A stretch of DNA of 45,652 bases from an uncultured Porphyromonadaceae bacterium (lineage in GTDB: Bacteria; Bacteroidota; Bacteroidia; Bacteroidales; Muribaculaceae), in assembly GCA_900555715.1 (NCBI GenBank), contig USMC01000023.1, positions 1 through 45,652 of the forward strand, in the 5' to 3' direction. Shown in pieces: positions 32,789 to 41,753 of this stretch. The position numbers and the translations under genes were made by a program. Position 1 is the first letter of the stretch. Each line of letters opens with the position of its first letter. The notes beneath the pieces are model-generated. The model saw only the letters and a list, made by a program, of their open reading frames with translations, was not told the origin of the DNA and searched no databases.

Positions 32789-33889
32789 ATGGATCCCCTC
32801 TATCCTTCGCTCATAAAAGAAGCCGTAGCTACAGTACGCTACCCCGGCTCCGGTAAGAATCTCGTAGAACTCGGAATGCTCGAGGACGACATACGCATCG
32901 ACGGACCGCGCGTGAGTTTCTCGCTCATCTTTGAAAAGCCTACCGATCCTTTCAAAGCATCCCTCGTAAAGGCTGTCGAGGCTGCCGTAAAGCTACGTGC
33001 TCCCGAGGCGGAAGTGACGGTAAACACCATTGTCCGCAACGCAGCGCCAAAGCCGGAGAAAGCGCCCGTGCTTCCCGGCGTCAGGAATATCGTCGCTGTT
33101 TCGTCGGGCAAAGGCGGTGTCGGCAAGAGCACCGTCGCAGCCAATCTCGCAGTGGCGCTCGCTGCAGAAGGGTATAAGGTCGGCATTCTCGATGCAGACA
33201 TCTTCGGACCGTCGCTGCCCAAGATGTTCGGCGTCGAAGGACAGGAGCTTTTCATGCACACCGTCGACGGTCGCAATCTAATCATCCCCGCTGAGGCCTA
33301 CGGTGTCAAGCTGCTGTCGATTGGTTTTCTCATCGACCCCGCCAGCGCTGCTGTTTGGCGCGGAGCTATGGCATCCAACGCTCTCCGGCAGCTTATCGAG
33401 GAGGCTGACTGGGGTGAGCTCGACTATTTCCTTATCGACATGCCTCCGGGCACGAGCGATATACATCTCACCCTCGTGCAGACGCTCGGGCTGACGGGAA
33501 CTGTCGTCGTGACGACACCTCAGAAAGTGGCGCTCGCCGACGCCAGAAAAGGAATCGCCATGTTCCGCAACGAACACATCAATGTTCCCGTGCTCGGTCT
33601 TGTAGACAACATGGCATGGTTCACGCCTGAAGCGCATCCGGACGAGAAATATTTCCTCTTCGGCAACGATGCCGATGTCGACGCCCTTGCCGACGAGTTC
33701 GGTGTGCCTGTTCTGGCGCGCATACCGCTTGTCGCCGCGGTAGGCGAGCACAACGACAACGGACGTCCCATCGTGACAGAACCGACGGCATCTGCGGCAG
33801 CTTTCCTGCACCTTGCACACGAGGTTGCCGACGCTGTTGACCGCCGCAACCTGCAGTTGCCGCCCACCCAGAAGGTTAAGATGAAATAA
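32789..33889 (+). CDS. mrp: Mrp/NBP35-family P-loop ATPase without cysteines
   Basis: It is a putative iron-sulfur cluster carrier or assembly ATPase. An N-terminal DUF59/MIP18-like domain (about residues 5-85) is followed by a deviant Walker A GKGGVGKS (107-114), then DADIFGPSLPKMFG and IDMPPGTSDIHLTL. The protein contains no cysteine at all. The place where most Mrp proteins have the cluster-binding CxxC (after NMAWF) reads TPEAHPDEKYFLFG. Classical dimer-bridging Fe-S binding is therefore impossible through Cys. I recall similar variants in other Bacteroidota but could not check. It lies 49 nt after trmB and 2 nt before aroQ. Confidence 0.92.
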   Translation: MDPLYPSLIKEAVATVRYPGSGKNLVELGMLEDDIRIDGPRVSFSLIFEKPTDPFKASLVKAVEAAVKLRAPEAEVTVNTIVRNAAPKPEKAPVLPGVRNIVAVSSGKGGVGKSTVAANLAVALAAEGYKVGILDADIFGPSLPKMFGVEGQELFMHTVDGRNLIIPAEAYGVKLLSIGFLIDPASAAVWRGAMASNALRQLIEEADWGELDYFLIDMPPGTSDIHLTLVQTLGLTGTVVVTTPQKVALADARKGIAMFRNEHINVPVLGLVDNMAWFTPEAHPDEKYFLFGNDADVDALADEFGVPVLARIPLVAAVGEHNDNGRPIVTEPTASAAAFLHLAHEVADAVDRRNLQLPPTQKVKMK

Positions 33890-33891
33890 CT

Positions 33892-34320
33892 ATGGCATAT
33901 ATACAGATTCTCAACGGTCCGAACCTCGATCTTCTCGGCAGGCGTGAGCCGGAAATATACGGTCACCTTACGCTCGCGGAGATTAACGGAGGCATTGAAT
34001 CAAGCTATCCTAACACGGAGTTCCGCTTCGCCCAGCATAACGGCGAAGGCGACATCATAGACACTCTCCATCTTGCCGGATTCGATCCCGACTGCATCGG
34101 TATTGTGCTCAACGCCGCAGCGTATACGCACTATTCCTATGCCATAGCCGACGCTATCGCCGCTATTCCGGCTCCTGTGGTGGAGGTGCATATCAGCAAA
34201 GTGCATGCCCGCGAGAGCTTCCGCGCGCAGTCGGTCATAGCACCGGTATGCGCCGGAACGATAGCAGGTTTCGGCGCAGAATCTTATATTCTTGCCGTAC
34301 AGGCACTTCTTGATTTATAA
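33892..34320 (+). CDS. aroQ: Type II 3-dehydroquinate dehydratase
   Basis: It converts 3-dehydroquinate to 3-dehydroshikimate in the shikimate pathway. The small 142-aa type II enzyme shows GPNLDLLGRREPEIYG (with the catalytic Tyr in PEIYG), AQHNGEGDIIDTLH, LNAAAYTHYSYAI and VEVHISKVHARESFR, including the conserved histidine. It starts 2 nt after mrp and ends 2 nt before the epimerase gene, so it is mid-operon. Confidence 0.95.
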   Translation: MAYIQILNGPNLDLLGRREPEIYGHLTLAEINGGIESSYPNTEFRFAQHNGEGDIIDTLHLAGFDPDCIGIVLNAAAYTHYSYAIADAIAAIPAPVVEVHISKVHARESFRAQSVIAPVCAGTIAGFGAESYILAVQALLDL

Positions 34321-34322
34321 CA

Positions 34323-35351
34323 ATGAGTGACGACAATAAAAAGACACTTCTCGTCGTCGGTGCCGGCGGCTTCATCGGCGGATTTATCTGCAAAGAAGGT
34401 ATACGTCGCGGCTACGACACATACGCCGGTGTGCGCCGGAGTACATCTCGGCGATATCTCGGCGATATCGCCGACGATCATATCGTCGATTTCGACTACG
34501 ACGACCCCGATAAGCTTGCCGACGAGCTTGCCGGTGCAGCTCCAGAAGGCGGCTGGGACACCGTTATCTATAATCTGGGAGCCACGAAATGTGCGAATTT
34601 CTCTGATTTCAACCGCATCAACTATCTCTTCCTCCGGAACTTCGTCGACGCTCTGCGGCAGAAGAGACTGATGCCGCGCCGCTTTCTCTTCATGAGTTCG
34701 CTCAGTGCGCTCGGTAATGCCGACGACCCCGAATATACCCCTATCAGCGCCGATACGGTTCCGAAGCCCAACACGCGCTACGGGCTTTCGAAAATAAAGG
34801 CGGAGTCTTTCCTTGAGATGCAGACCGATCTTCCCTGGACCATCTTCCGCCCCACAGGTGTCTACGGACCGCACGAGAAAGACTATCTGATGATGATAAA
34901 GTGCATTGACAGCCATTTCGACTTCGGAGTGGGATTTAAGACACAGATGCTCACCTTTATATATGTCGACGACCTTGTCGGTGCCATGTTCGATGCCCTT
35001 ACAACCAACAAGACTATAAGGCACAAGTACATCATCAGCGAGCCTAAGGCGTATACACAGAAGGAATTCCGCAAGATCGTTTCGAAAAAACTCGGTAAGA
35101 AATTTGTCATCCCTGTCCGTCTGCCGCTCTGGGCTGCCTATATAGCGTCTGTCGTAGCTGAAAAATGGGGAGTGCTCACACTCAAGCCCTCGACCCTGAA
35201 CCGCGACAAGTTCAAGATAATGAAGCAGCGGAACTGGCGTTGCTCTGTTGAAGATGCGCAGCGTGATTTCGGATTCAAGTCTAATTTCAACCTCGAACGC
35301 GGCATAGAAGAAACTGTCAGGGCATACCTTAAAGAGAAAGAGAAGAAATGA
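34323..35351 (+). CDS. NAD-dependent epimerase/dehydratase family protein (extended SDR)
   Basis: This is a 342-aa Rossmann-fold enzyme with the N-terminal loop VVGAGGFIGGF, the SDR catalytic pair in YGLSKIKAE (YxxxK), FLFMSSLSALGN preceding it, and the extended-SDR motif TIFRPTGVYGPHEKD. The substrate is probably a nucleotide sugar or related compound, but nothing in the sequence settles which. It lies 2 nt after aroQ and overlaps the next small gene by 4 nt. Confidence 0.85.
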   Translation: MSDDNKKTLLVVGAGGFIGGFICKEGIRRGYDTYAGVRRSTSRRYLGDIADDHIVDFDYDDPDKLADELAGAAPEGGWDTVIYNLGATKCANFSDFNRINYLFLRNFVDALRQKRLMPRRFLFMSSLSALGNADDPEYTPISADTVPKPNTRYGLSKIKAESFLEMQTDLPWTIFRPTGVYGPHEKDYLMMIKCIDSHFDFGVGFKTQMLTFIYVDDLVGAMFDALTTNKTIRHKYIISEPKAYTQKEFRKIVSKKLGKKFVIPVRLPLWAAYIASVVAEKWGVLTLKPSTLNRDKFKIMKQRNWRCSVEDAQRDFGFKSNFNLERGIEETVRAYLKEKEKK

Positions 35352-35620
35352 GGTTCACCAACGACGACGGAGAGATGCCCGTATGGGTCAAGTTGCTCAT
35401 CTTAGTGTCGTGCCTGCCGGTGCTGGCGCTTCCGCTTCTGATAAGCCTCACGCATTCCGGTTTTTCAGGAGGCGCGTTTGTTGCGATATATCCTCTTTAT
35501 GTCGTCGTATCCGCTGTCTGCGCGTGGCGCTGCTATGACGACAGGAGAGACCTCACATGGATTATTCTGGCATTGCTGTGGCTCACACATGCCGCAATGT
35601 GGTTCCTTGTATTGTACTGA
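35348..35620 (+). CDS. Small three-helix membrane protein
   Basis: This is a 90-aa protein with three predicted membrane helices: about residues 13-35 (VKLLILVSCLPVLALPLLI), 42-60 (GAFVAIYPLYVVVSAVCAW) and 69-89 (LTWIILALLWLTHAAMWFLV). It has a conserved-looking charged loop RCYDDRRD between helices 2 and 3. The family was not recognised. It overlaps the epimerase gene by 4 nt and the methyltransferase gene by 1 nt (TGATG), so it is translated in the middle of the operon. Confidence 0.7.
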   Translation: MRFTNDDGEMPVWVKLLILVSCLPVLALPLLISLTHSGFSGGAFVAIYPLYVVVSAVCAWRCYDDRRDLTWIILALLWLTHAAMWFLVLY

Positions 35621-36237
35621 TGACTATCGACGACTACATAGACAGCCATATCGACGCCGAGCCCGACGAGCTCCGGCGTCTCTACCGGCGCACGCATATA
35701 GAGCGTCTCTACCCCCGCATGTGCACCGACCATGCTCAGGGACGTATGCTCGCCATGCTTACACGAATGATACGACCGCACCGCATTCTTGAACTCGGAA
35801 CGTTCACCGGCTATTCTACCCTGTGCTTCGCCGAAGCCATGCCCGACGGTTGCCACATCGACACCGTAGAGCTCGACGACGAGTATGCCGACGACCTTCT
35901 TGAGCTTTTCGCCGACCGCAACATCACGCTGCACATAGGCGACGCCGAAGAGCTTCTTCCGGAACTGCTCGCGTGCAACCGATATGACATGGTGTTCATC
36001 GACGCTAACAAGCGCCGCTATGAGGCATATTACAGGCTCGTCCTGCCGGCGCTCCCGGGCGGCGGCTATATACTTGCCGACAACACCCTCTGGGGTGGCA
36101 AAGTGCTCGACGACGACGCCCAAGACCCTCAGACACAGGGGATAAGAACGTTCAACGACCTCATAGCCTCCGATACGGCAGTAGAAAAAGTAATAATACC
36201 GGTCCGCGACGGACTTACGCTCATCAGAAAGCGCTGA
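35620..36237 (+). CDS. Class I SAM-dependent O-methyltransferase
   Basis: This is a 205-aa enzyme of the bacterial O-methyltransferase (family 3, COMT-like) group. It has the SAM motif ILELGTFTGYSTLCFAEAMP, the acidic loop DTVELDDEYAD, and the metal/substrate motifs FIDANKRRYEAYY and ILADNTLWGGKV. I chose the ATG at 35620, which overlaps the preceding stop as TGATG. The frame is open to 35557 but inside the upstream gene. The acceptor is probably a catechol-like or tRNA/other hydroxyl substrate and is not determinable. It is the last gene of the aminotransferase-to-methyltransferase run. Confidence 0.88.
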   Translation: MTIDDYIDSHIDAEPDELRRLYRRTHIERLYPRMCTDHAQGRMLAMLTRMIRPHRILELGTFTGYSTLCFAEAMPDGCHIDTVELDDEYADDLLELFADRNITLHIGDAEELLPELLACNRYDMVFIDANKRRYEAYYRLVLPALPGGGYILADNTLWGGKVLDDDAQDPQTQGIRTFNDLIASDTAVEKVIIPVRDGLTLIRKR

Positions 36238-36349
36238 AAGCCCTCAATTAATGTTAAAATGCACTAATTAATCTCGGCGGCTTCCGAAGATTTGTTAACC
36301 GTACATCATTTTTGCGATACGTAGTGTTAATATTGAACGGCAAAGGCAG

Positions 36350-36357
36350 TATCTTTG
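36350..36357 (+). promoter_or_regulatory. -7 promoter box of the acyl-CoA synthetase gene
   Basis: TATCTTTG matches TAnnTTTG and lies 30 nt before the ATG at 36388. The AT-rich 150-bp gap shows no terminator hairpin for the upstream operon. Confidence 0.6.
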
Positions 36358-36387
36358 CAGTTATGTTAAAGAAGAGTAAAGAATAAC

Positions 36388-38199
36388 ATGTCAAATATAC
36401 TCACACATCTCATCAGCCGTCAGCTCGAGCGCTATAGCGCTAATCGGGAAGCATTTACGCTTATCGACATAGCTGAGCGCAAGCTGCTTCCAGTGACGTG
36501 GGGCGAATTTGACACCCGCGTTGAGAATGCCGCATGCGCCTTTGAGATTCTCGGAATCAAACCCGGCGACATGGTGGCGGTATTCACACCCAACTGTCCT
36601 GAATTTATATATACTGACTTCGCCTGCTACCGCAATCGCGCCATTCCCGTAGCCATCTATGCCACAAGCAGTGCCGAACAGGTGAAATATATTGTAAACG
36701 ATGCCGGAGCAAAGCTTATTGTAGCAGGCGGAGATGCGCAGTACCGCATAGCACGGCAGGTGTTCGCCGAATGCCCGTCACTAAGTAAGATCATCATCAT
36801 CGACGAAGCTGTCACGCCCGACACGAACGATAACGATTCAATACATTTTTCCCAGCTCCTTGAGCTCGGTGCCATGGCGTCGAAGAATTGCCGCGACGAG
36901 GTCGCCCTGCGTAGTGCCTCTGCCGTCCCCGACGATATCGCCACGCTCATCTATACTTCCGGCACCACCGGCGAGCCTAAAGGCGCCGTGCTGCCGCACA
37001 GTTGTTTCGACGCCGCCATGGAAATTCACCATGAGCGCCTCGACACCCTCAGCGACAGAGACACTTCCGTTTCTTTCCTGCCCATGAGCCATATTTTTGA
37101 GAAGGCATGGACCTACTTCTGTCTCGACTCAGGAATGCGCGTCGACATCAACAGCAATCCCAAGGAGATTCAGGCCGCCGTCCGTATAGCACAGCCGACA
37201 TGCATGTGCAGCGTGCCGCGTTTCTGGGAGAAGGTCTACACCGCCATTCAGGAGAAAATGGGCAAGATGAAAGGTCTGCAGAAGATTATGGTGGAAAAAG
37301 CGCTCAAAGTCGGCGCGCGCCGCAATCTCGACTATGTGCGCCTCGGGCTGAAACCGCCGCGTCTGCTGGAGTTGCAGTATCGCTTCTTCGACAGGCAGGT
37401 TTTCAGCAAGCTTCGCCGCGCGATAGGTATCACCAACGGGAATATCTTTCCCACGGCAGGCGCGCCGTTGTCGTCGACCATTGTTGAATTCCTGCACACT
37501 TGCGGCATAAACATTGTCATCGGCTACGGTCTTTCCGAAACAACAGCCACAGTGACATGCTTCCCTGACGTCGGTTATGAGATAGGCTCCGTAGGTACCG
37601 TCATGCCGCGGGTACAGATAAAGCTTGGCGCCGAAAACGAGATTCTTGTCAAAGGTCCCACGGTGATGCGTGGCTATTACAACCGCCCCGAGGAAAACGC
37701 CAAGGTATTCACTCCGGACGGCTGGTTGCGAACTGGCGACGCAGGACTCATCGACCACAGCGGCTCGCTTGTTCTCACCGAGCGTCTCAAAGACCTTTTC
37801 AAGACCTCGAACGGTAAGTATATAGCGCCGCAGGCAATAGAGAGCCGTCTCGGCGAAGACCGCTACATCGAGCAGGTGGCTGTAATAGGCGACAAGCGAA
37901 AATATGTCACAGCCATCATTATCCCTGCTTTCGAGGCGCTGAAAGAATATGCCCGCAGCAAAGGCATCAGTTTCAGCAGCATCGACGACCTCGTGCAGAA
38001 CTCCGAGATACGCCGCTTTATCGGAGAGAGGATAGAGAAACTCCAGAAGGGTCTTGCCGGGTTTGAGAAAATAAAGAAGTTCACTCTTCTTCCTAAGGAA
38101 TTCACTATCGAGAACGGCGAACTTACAAATACCCTCAAGATCCGTCGTCCGGCAATAAATGCAATTTATGCCGACGACATCGAAGCAATGTACTGCTGA
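36388..38199 (+). CDS. Long-chain acyl-CoA synthetase (AMP-binding)
   Basis: It activates fatty acids to acyl-CoA through an acyl-adenylate. The 603-aa protein has the AMP-binding signature LIYTSGTTGEPKGAVLPH near residue 190, SFLPMSHIFEKAW, GYGLSETTATVTCFP and GWLRTGDAGLIDHSGSLVLTERLKDLFKTSNGKYI, all typical of the FadD/long-chain group. The FadD15-like long form with an internal helical segment (MGKMKGLQKIMVEKALKVG) fits the length. It starts its own transcript and ends 1 nt before hflX. The symbol fadD is avoided because the chain-length range is unknown. Confidence 0.92.
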   Translation: MSNILTHLISRQLERYSANREAFTLIDIAERKLLPVTWGEFDTRVENAACAFEILGIKPGDMVAVFTPNCPEFIYTDFACYRNRAIPVAIYATSSAEQVKYIVNDAGAKLIVAGGDAQYRIARQVFAECPSLSKIIIIDEAVTPDTNDNDSIHFSQLLELGAMASKNCRDEVALRSASAVPDDIATLIYTSGTTGEPKGAVLPHSCFDAAMEIHHERLDTLSDRDTSVSFLPMSHIFEKAWTYFCLDSGMRVDINSNPKEIQAAVRIAQPTCMCSVPRFWEKVYTAIQEKMGKMKGLQKIMVEKALKVGARRNLDYVRLGLKPPRLLELQYRFFDRQVFSKLRRAIGITNGNIFPTAGAPLSSTIVEFLHTCGINIVIGYGLSETTATVTCFPDVGYEIGSVGTVMPRVQIKLGAENEILVKGPTVMRGYYNRPEENAKVFTPDGWLRTGDAGLIDHSGSLVLTERLKDLFKTSNGKYIAPQAIESRLGEDRYIEQVAVIGDKRKYVTAIIIPAFEALKEYARSKGISFSSIDDLVQNSEIRRFIGERIEKLQKGLAGFEKIKKFTLLPKEFTIENGELTNTLKIRRPAINAIYADDIEAMYC

Positions 38200-38200
38200 T

Positions 38201-39421
38201 ATGAAACAGAATTCGATCATCACCAATGGCGCCGAGCCTGAAAAGGCTATCCTTATAGGACTCATCACGCCCGTGCAGGACGAGACCAAGGCGAAGGAAT
38301 ACCTTGCCGAACTCGCATTCCTTGCCGACACAGCGGGCGCCGATACCGTCGATACTTTCCTGCAGAAGCTCGACTATCCCAATCCGCGCACCTTTGTGGG
38401 AAAAGGCAAGCTTGAGGAAATCAGGAAGTATATCGAAGACCGCGGCGACATAGCGCTTGCCATCTTCGACGATGATCTCTCTACCAAGCAGGTGATGAAC
38501 ATTGAGAAAGAGCTCGGTGTGAAGGTGCTCGACCGTACAAACCTCATTCTCGACATCTTTGCCAGCCGTGCGCAGACAGCGAGCGCCAAGACACAGGTGG
38601 AGCTGGCTCAGTACCAGTACCTTCTGCCGCGCCTCACGCGAATGTGGACTCACCTTGAGCGACAGCGCGGCGGCGTCGGGATGCGCGGTCCCGGTGAGAC
38701 GCAGCTGGAGACCGACCGACGCATCATTCTCAACAGAATATCGCTTCTGAAAGAAGAACTTAGAGCCATCGACAGGCAGAAAGCCGTACAGCGCAAAAAC
38801 CGCGGAAAACTCACGCGTGTGGCGCTTGTCGGATATACCAATGTCGGCAAATCGACGCTGATGAATCTTCTGAGCAAAAGCGACGTATTTGCCGAAAACA
38901 AACTCTTCGCCACTCTCGACACTACGGTCAGAAAAGTGGTGATCGACAATCTGCCCTTCCTCCTCACCGATACTGTGGGATTCATCCGCAAGCTTCCCAC
39001 GCATCTTGTCGACTCATTCAAATCGACCCTCGACGAAGTGCGCGAGGCAGATATCCTGGTGCATGTCGTGGATATTTCACATCCCAATTTCGAAGAACAG
39101 ATTGAAGTTGTCGACAAAACCCTGCGCGAAGTGTGCGGAGGAGCAGACAAGCCCATGCTGCTTGTTTTCAACAAAATCGACGCTTTTACATGCAAGCCCA
39201 AGGATGAGGACGACCTTACGCCGCGCGAGCGCTGCAACGCCACTCTCGATGAGCTTAAGGCAAGCTGGATGGCGAAGATGAACGACAACTGTATCTTCAT
39301 CAGCGCCAAAAAGGGACTCAACATCGACGAGCTCAAGCAGAAGCTATATACGATGGCGCGCGAGATACATCTGTCGCGCTTTCCCTACAACGATCTGCTC
39401 TATCAGAACTTCGAGGAATAA
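38201..39421 (+). CDS. hflX: GTPase HflX
   Basis: It is a ribosome-associated GTPase that rescues or splits stalled or damaged ribosomes. The N-terminal HflX domain contains FVGKGKLEEI and the linker helix RGGVGMRGPGETQLETDRR. The G domain has G1 GYTNVGKST (211-219), G3 DTVGFIRKLP and G4 NKID. I chose the ATG at 38201, 1 nt after the synthetase stop; the frame is open 42 nt further upstream. The length of 406 aa is typical. The last 19 nt overlap the end of the convergent xerD gene. Confidence 0.95.
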   Translation: MKQNSIITNGAEPEKAILIGLITPVQDETKAKEYLAELAFLADTAGADTVDTFLQKLDYPNPRTFVGKGKLEEIRKYIEDRGDIALAIFDDDLSTKQVMNIEKELGVKVLDRTNLILDIFASRAQTASAKTQVELAQYQYLLPRLTRMWTHLERQRGGVGMRGPGETQLETDRRIILNRISLLKEELRAIDRQKAVQRKNRGKLTRVALVGYTNVGKSTLMNLLSKSDVFAENKLFATLDTTVRKVVIDNLPFLLTDTVGFIRKLPTHLVDSFKSTLDEVREADILVHVVDISHPNFEEQIEVVDKTLREVCGGADKPMLLVFNKIDAFTCKPKDEDDLTPRERCNATLDELKASWMAKMNDNCIFISAKKGLNIDELKQKLYTMAREIHLSRFPYNDLLYQNFEE

Positions 39422-40305
39422 CGGCGCATATTGCGCGGATGGTGCGCGAGAATTTCTTCGCGCAGATGCGTCGTGTCGAGATGCAGATATATCTCGGTAG
39501 TGCCTATCGACTCGTGCCCGAGCATCTGCTGGATAGCACGCAGATTGGCGCCGCCTTCGAGAAGATGGGTGGCGAATGAGTGGCGAAGGGTATGGGGTGA
39601 AATCGTTTTTTTGATTCCGGCAGCCTCGGCGAGGTCGCGGACGATGTAGAAAACCATCACACGTGTGAGATGCTTGCCGCGGCGGTTGAGAAAGAGGTAG
39701 TCTTCCTCGCCCGGCGCCGGATCGGCGTGCTGCCGTTCGCGTTCGAGAAGATACGCTCGGAGCTGCTCAACGGCGTTTTCGCTCATTGGAACCATGCGTT
39801 CCTTGCTTCCTTTTCCGCTGACGGTGAGGTACTTCTCCTCAAGATTGACTCGGCGTCGCTCGAGAGTGCACAGCTCGCTCACGCGCAGCCCCGAGCCATA
39901 GAGCAGTTCCATCATGGCGCGGTTGCGCAGTCCGAGGATGTCGCCGGTGTCGGCGCATGCAATGAGTGCGTTCACCTCGTCGATTGTCAGAACTTCAGGC
40001 AGATGCTTGCCCAGCGAGGGGGCGTCGATAAGCTCCATGGGGTTGTCGTCGCGCGAATTGTCGAAGACAAGATACCGGTAGAACGATTTAAGACCGGATA
40101 TCATCCGCGCCTGCGACCGTGGCGAGATGCCGAGGTCGTGGATGTCGTGCAGAAATGAGCGTATCTGTTCGGCGGAGGCATCGGCGGCGGCGATGTCAGG
40201 TCCGAGCCATTCCTCGAAGCGTTCAAGATCGCTCATATAGGCGAGGCGGGTATTCTGCGACAGCCCGCGTTCAAGCATCAGATATGACTGGTAGAGGGGA
40301 TCCAT
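39403..40305 (-). CDS. xerD: Tyrosine recombinase XerD
   Basis: It is a site-specific recombinase that resolves chromosome dimers at dif with XerC. The N-terminal core-binding domain spans residues 1-85. The catalytic set is complete: Arg141 (SGLRVSEL), Lys165 (SGKGSKER), His238 and Arg241 (SPHTLRHSFATHLLEGG), His264 (LGHESI) and Tyr273 (TTEIYLHLD). At 300 aa it is typical of housekeeping Xer rather than phage integrases. It is the last gene of the speA-truA-DUF4294-xerD operon and overlaps convergent hflX by 19 nt. Confidence 0.94.
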   Translation of the reverse strand: MDPLYQSYLMLERGLSQNTRLAYMSDLERFEEWLGPDIAAADASAEQIRSFLHDIHDLGISPRSQARMISGLKSFYRYLVFDNSRDDNPMELIDAPSLGKHLPEVLTIDEVNALIACADTGDILGLRNRAMMELLYGSGLRVSELCTLERRRVNLEEKYLTVSGKGSKERMVPMSENAVEQLRAYLLERERQHADPAPGEEDYLFLNRRGKHLTRVMVFYIVRDLAEAAGIKKTISPHTLRHSFATHLLEGGANLRAIQQMLGHESIGTTEIYLHLDTTHLREEILAHHPRNMRRYSSKF

Positions 40306-40315
40306 GGTATTCGTA

Positions 40316-40960
40316 TCATACTGTTCCTTGTTCGACGCAGCGGGCTATGCGGTCGAGAGTGCTGTCGTTCTTGTTCTTTTCCGGGTCGAAGGAGCTTTTC
40401 AGACTCACTCCGAACATCTTTCCGAAACCTTGCCAGAAGGTAGCGCGAAAACTGCCGAGAAATGCTTTGACGATTTCGTAGCTGCTCTGATGCGTCTCGC
40501 GCTGGATTAGTTTGATGAGCACTTTAGCCTGCCGGCGTGAGAAGCGGCGGAGGATGGGTTTGTACTGTTTGAAGATGGCGGATTCCATCTCTTTCAGGTA
40601 GTCCTCGCGCTCCTTGGTGGTGTCGAATGTCTCAAGATATTCGTAAGTCTCGACAAGCGTTTCCGCGATAAGTTTGGCGTATGGAAGCGTCAGCTTGACG
40701 TCGCGCACCGTGCGCCAGTAGAATTCTTCTTCCTTGCGGTTCTTGAATTTCATAGGCGGGTACACTGTGAGCTCGCGCAGATTTATCATCAGAATAGTGT
40801 CTCCTTCCTCGTCGACAGTCCATGAAAAGCTCCTGTATGGGTCGCGTATTACCGACGGCGTCGCTTCTGCCTCGGCACGCAGCTCTTCCGGCGTGGCGGG
40901 GGACGCCGCGCATACGGATGCCGTAAGGAGCATGACAATTGCTGCGAAGAACTTGGACAT
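40316..40960 (-). CDS. DUF4294-family exported protein
   Basis: This is a 214-aa protein with a signal peptide (SKFFAAIVMLLTASVCAAS). The body has the DUF4294-type sequence INLRELTVYPPMKFKNRKEEEFYWRTVRDVKLTLPYAK, followed by a basic helical region (FKQYKPILRRFSRRQAKVLIKLIQRET). The family is confined to Bacteroidota and has no established function. It lies 10 nt upstream of xerD and 40 nt downstream of truA in the same operon. Confidence 0.82.
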   Translation of the reverse strand: MSKFFAAIVMLLTASVCAASPATPEELRAEAEATPSVIRDPYRSFSWTVDEEGDTILMINLRELTVYPPMKFKNRKEEEFYWRTVRDVKLTLPYAKLIAETLVETYEYLETFDTTKEREDYLKEMESAIFKQYKPILRRFSRRQAKVLIKLIQRETHQSSYEIVKAFLGSFRATFWQGFGKMFGVSLKSSFDPEKNKNDSTLDRIARCVEQGTV

Positions 40961-41000
40961 AGGCAGACATTGAAAAAGGATGCTTATAGCTATAACATCC

Positions 41001-41744
41001 TCAGACGAAAATTGATTCCGGATATTTCACATCCCACAGAAAAAGCGCTCCGGCAGGCATCGAAGTACCTGCAGCGCAGCGGTCCTTGAGGCTGAGAATA
41101 TCGAGGATTGCCTCGGGTGACATTTTATGACGTCCGACGTCGACAAGAGTGCCTACAACGGCGCGCACCATGTTGCGGAGGAATCGGTCGGCGACAATCT
41201 CGAAATACCATGCGTTGTCGGAGACGCGGTGCCATGCGGCGGCGCGCAGGTCGCAGATGTTGGTCTTGGCGTCGGAATGCAGTTTGGCGAAGGATGTAAA
41301 ATCGCGCTTGCCGAGCAGAAGCGACGCCGCGCTGTTCATGGCGTCGAAATCGAGTCCGGCGGGAGCTTTCCATGCAAGCCCGCGGGCGAAAGGATTTTTA
41401 TCGGTCACGGCGTAATAGCGGTATGACCGCTCGGTGGCGTCGAAGCGGGCGTGTGCATCGTCGGCGACGCGGCGTATGCTGTGTATTGCTATGTCAGGAC
41501 CGCACAGGCTGTTGAGTGCGCGCATCATCCCTGCGTCGGGAACTCCGTCCCAGTCGAAGTGAGCCGTCATGCGGTGCGCATTCACTCCAGCGTCGGTACG
41601 TCCGGCTCCCGTCAGGGGCACGGGGCGGCGTGCCAGCGTGGAAAGGGCTTTTTCGATTACTTCCTGCACGCTGATATCGCCGGGCTGAACCTGCCAGCCG
41701 TGAAAAGGCTCGCCGCGGTAGGAGAGATTCATGAAGAAGCGCAT
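41001..41744 (-). CDS. truA: tRNA pseudouridine synthase A
   Basis: It isomerises uridines at positions 38-40 of the tRNA anticodon arm. The catalytic aspartate is Asp51 in TGAGRTDAGVNAHRM. YRGEPFHGWQVQPG, YRYYAVTDKNPF and FEIVADRFLRNMVRAVVGTLVDVG are further TruA motifs. The length of 247 aa is normal. It starts 9 nt after the speA stop. Confidence 0.95.
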   Translation of the reverse strand: MRFFMNLSYRGEPFHGWQVQPGDISVQEVIEKALSTLARRPVPLTGAGRTDAGVNAHRMTAHFDWDGVPDAGMMRALNSLCGPDIAIHSIRRVADDAHARFDATERSYRYYAVTDKNPFARGLAWKAPAGLDFDAMNSAASLLLGKRDFTSFAKLHSDAKTNICDLRAAAWHRVSDNAWYFEIVADRFLRNMVRAVVGTLVDVGRHKMSPEAILDILSLKDRCAAGTSMPAGALFLWDVKYPESIFV

Positions 41745-41753
41745 TGTGTGTGC

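Noticed and set aside
39403..40305. Tyrosine recombinase as sign of an integrated element
   Set aside because: It has the length and full motif set of housekeeping XerD and sits in an operon with speA and truA. No integrase-linked att site or phage genes are nearby.
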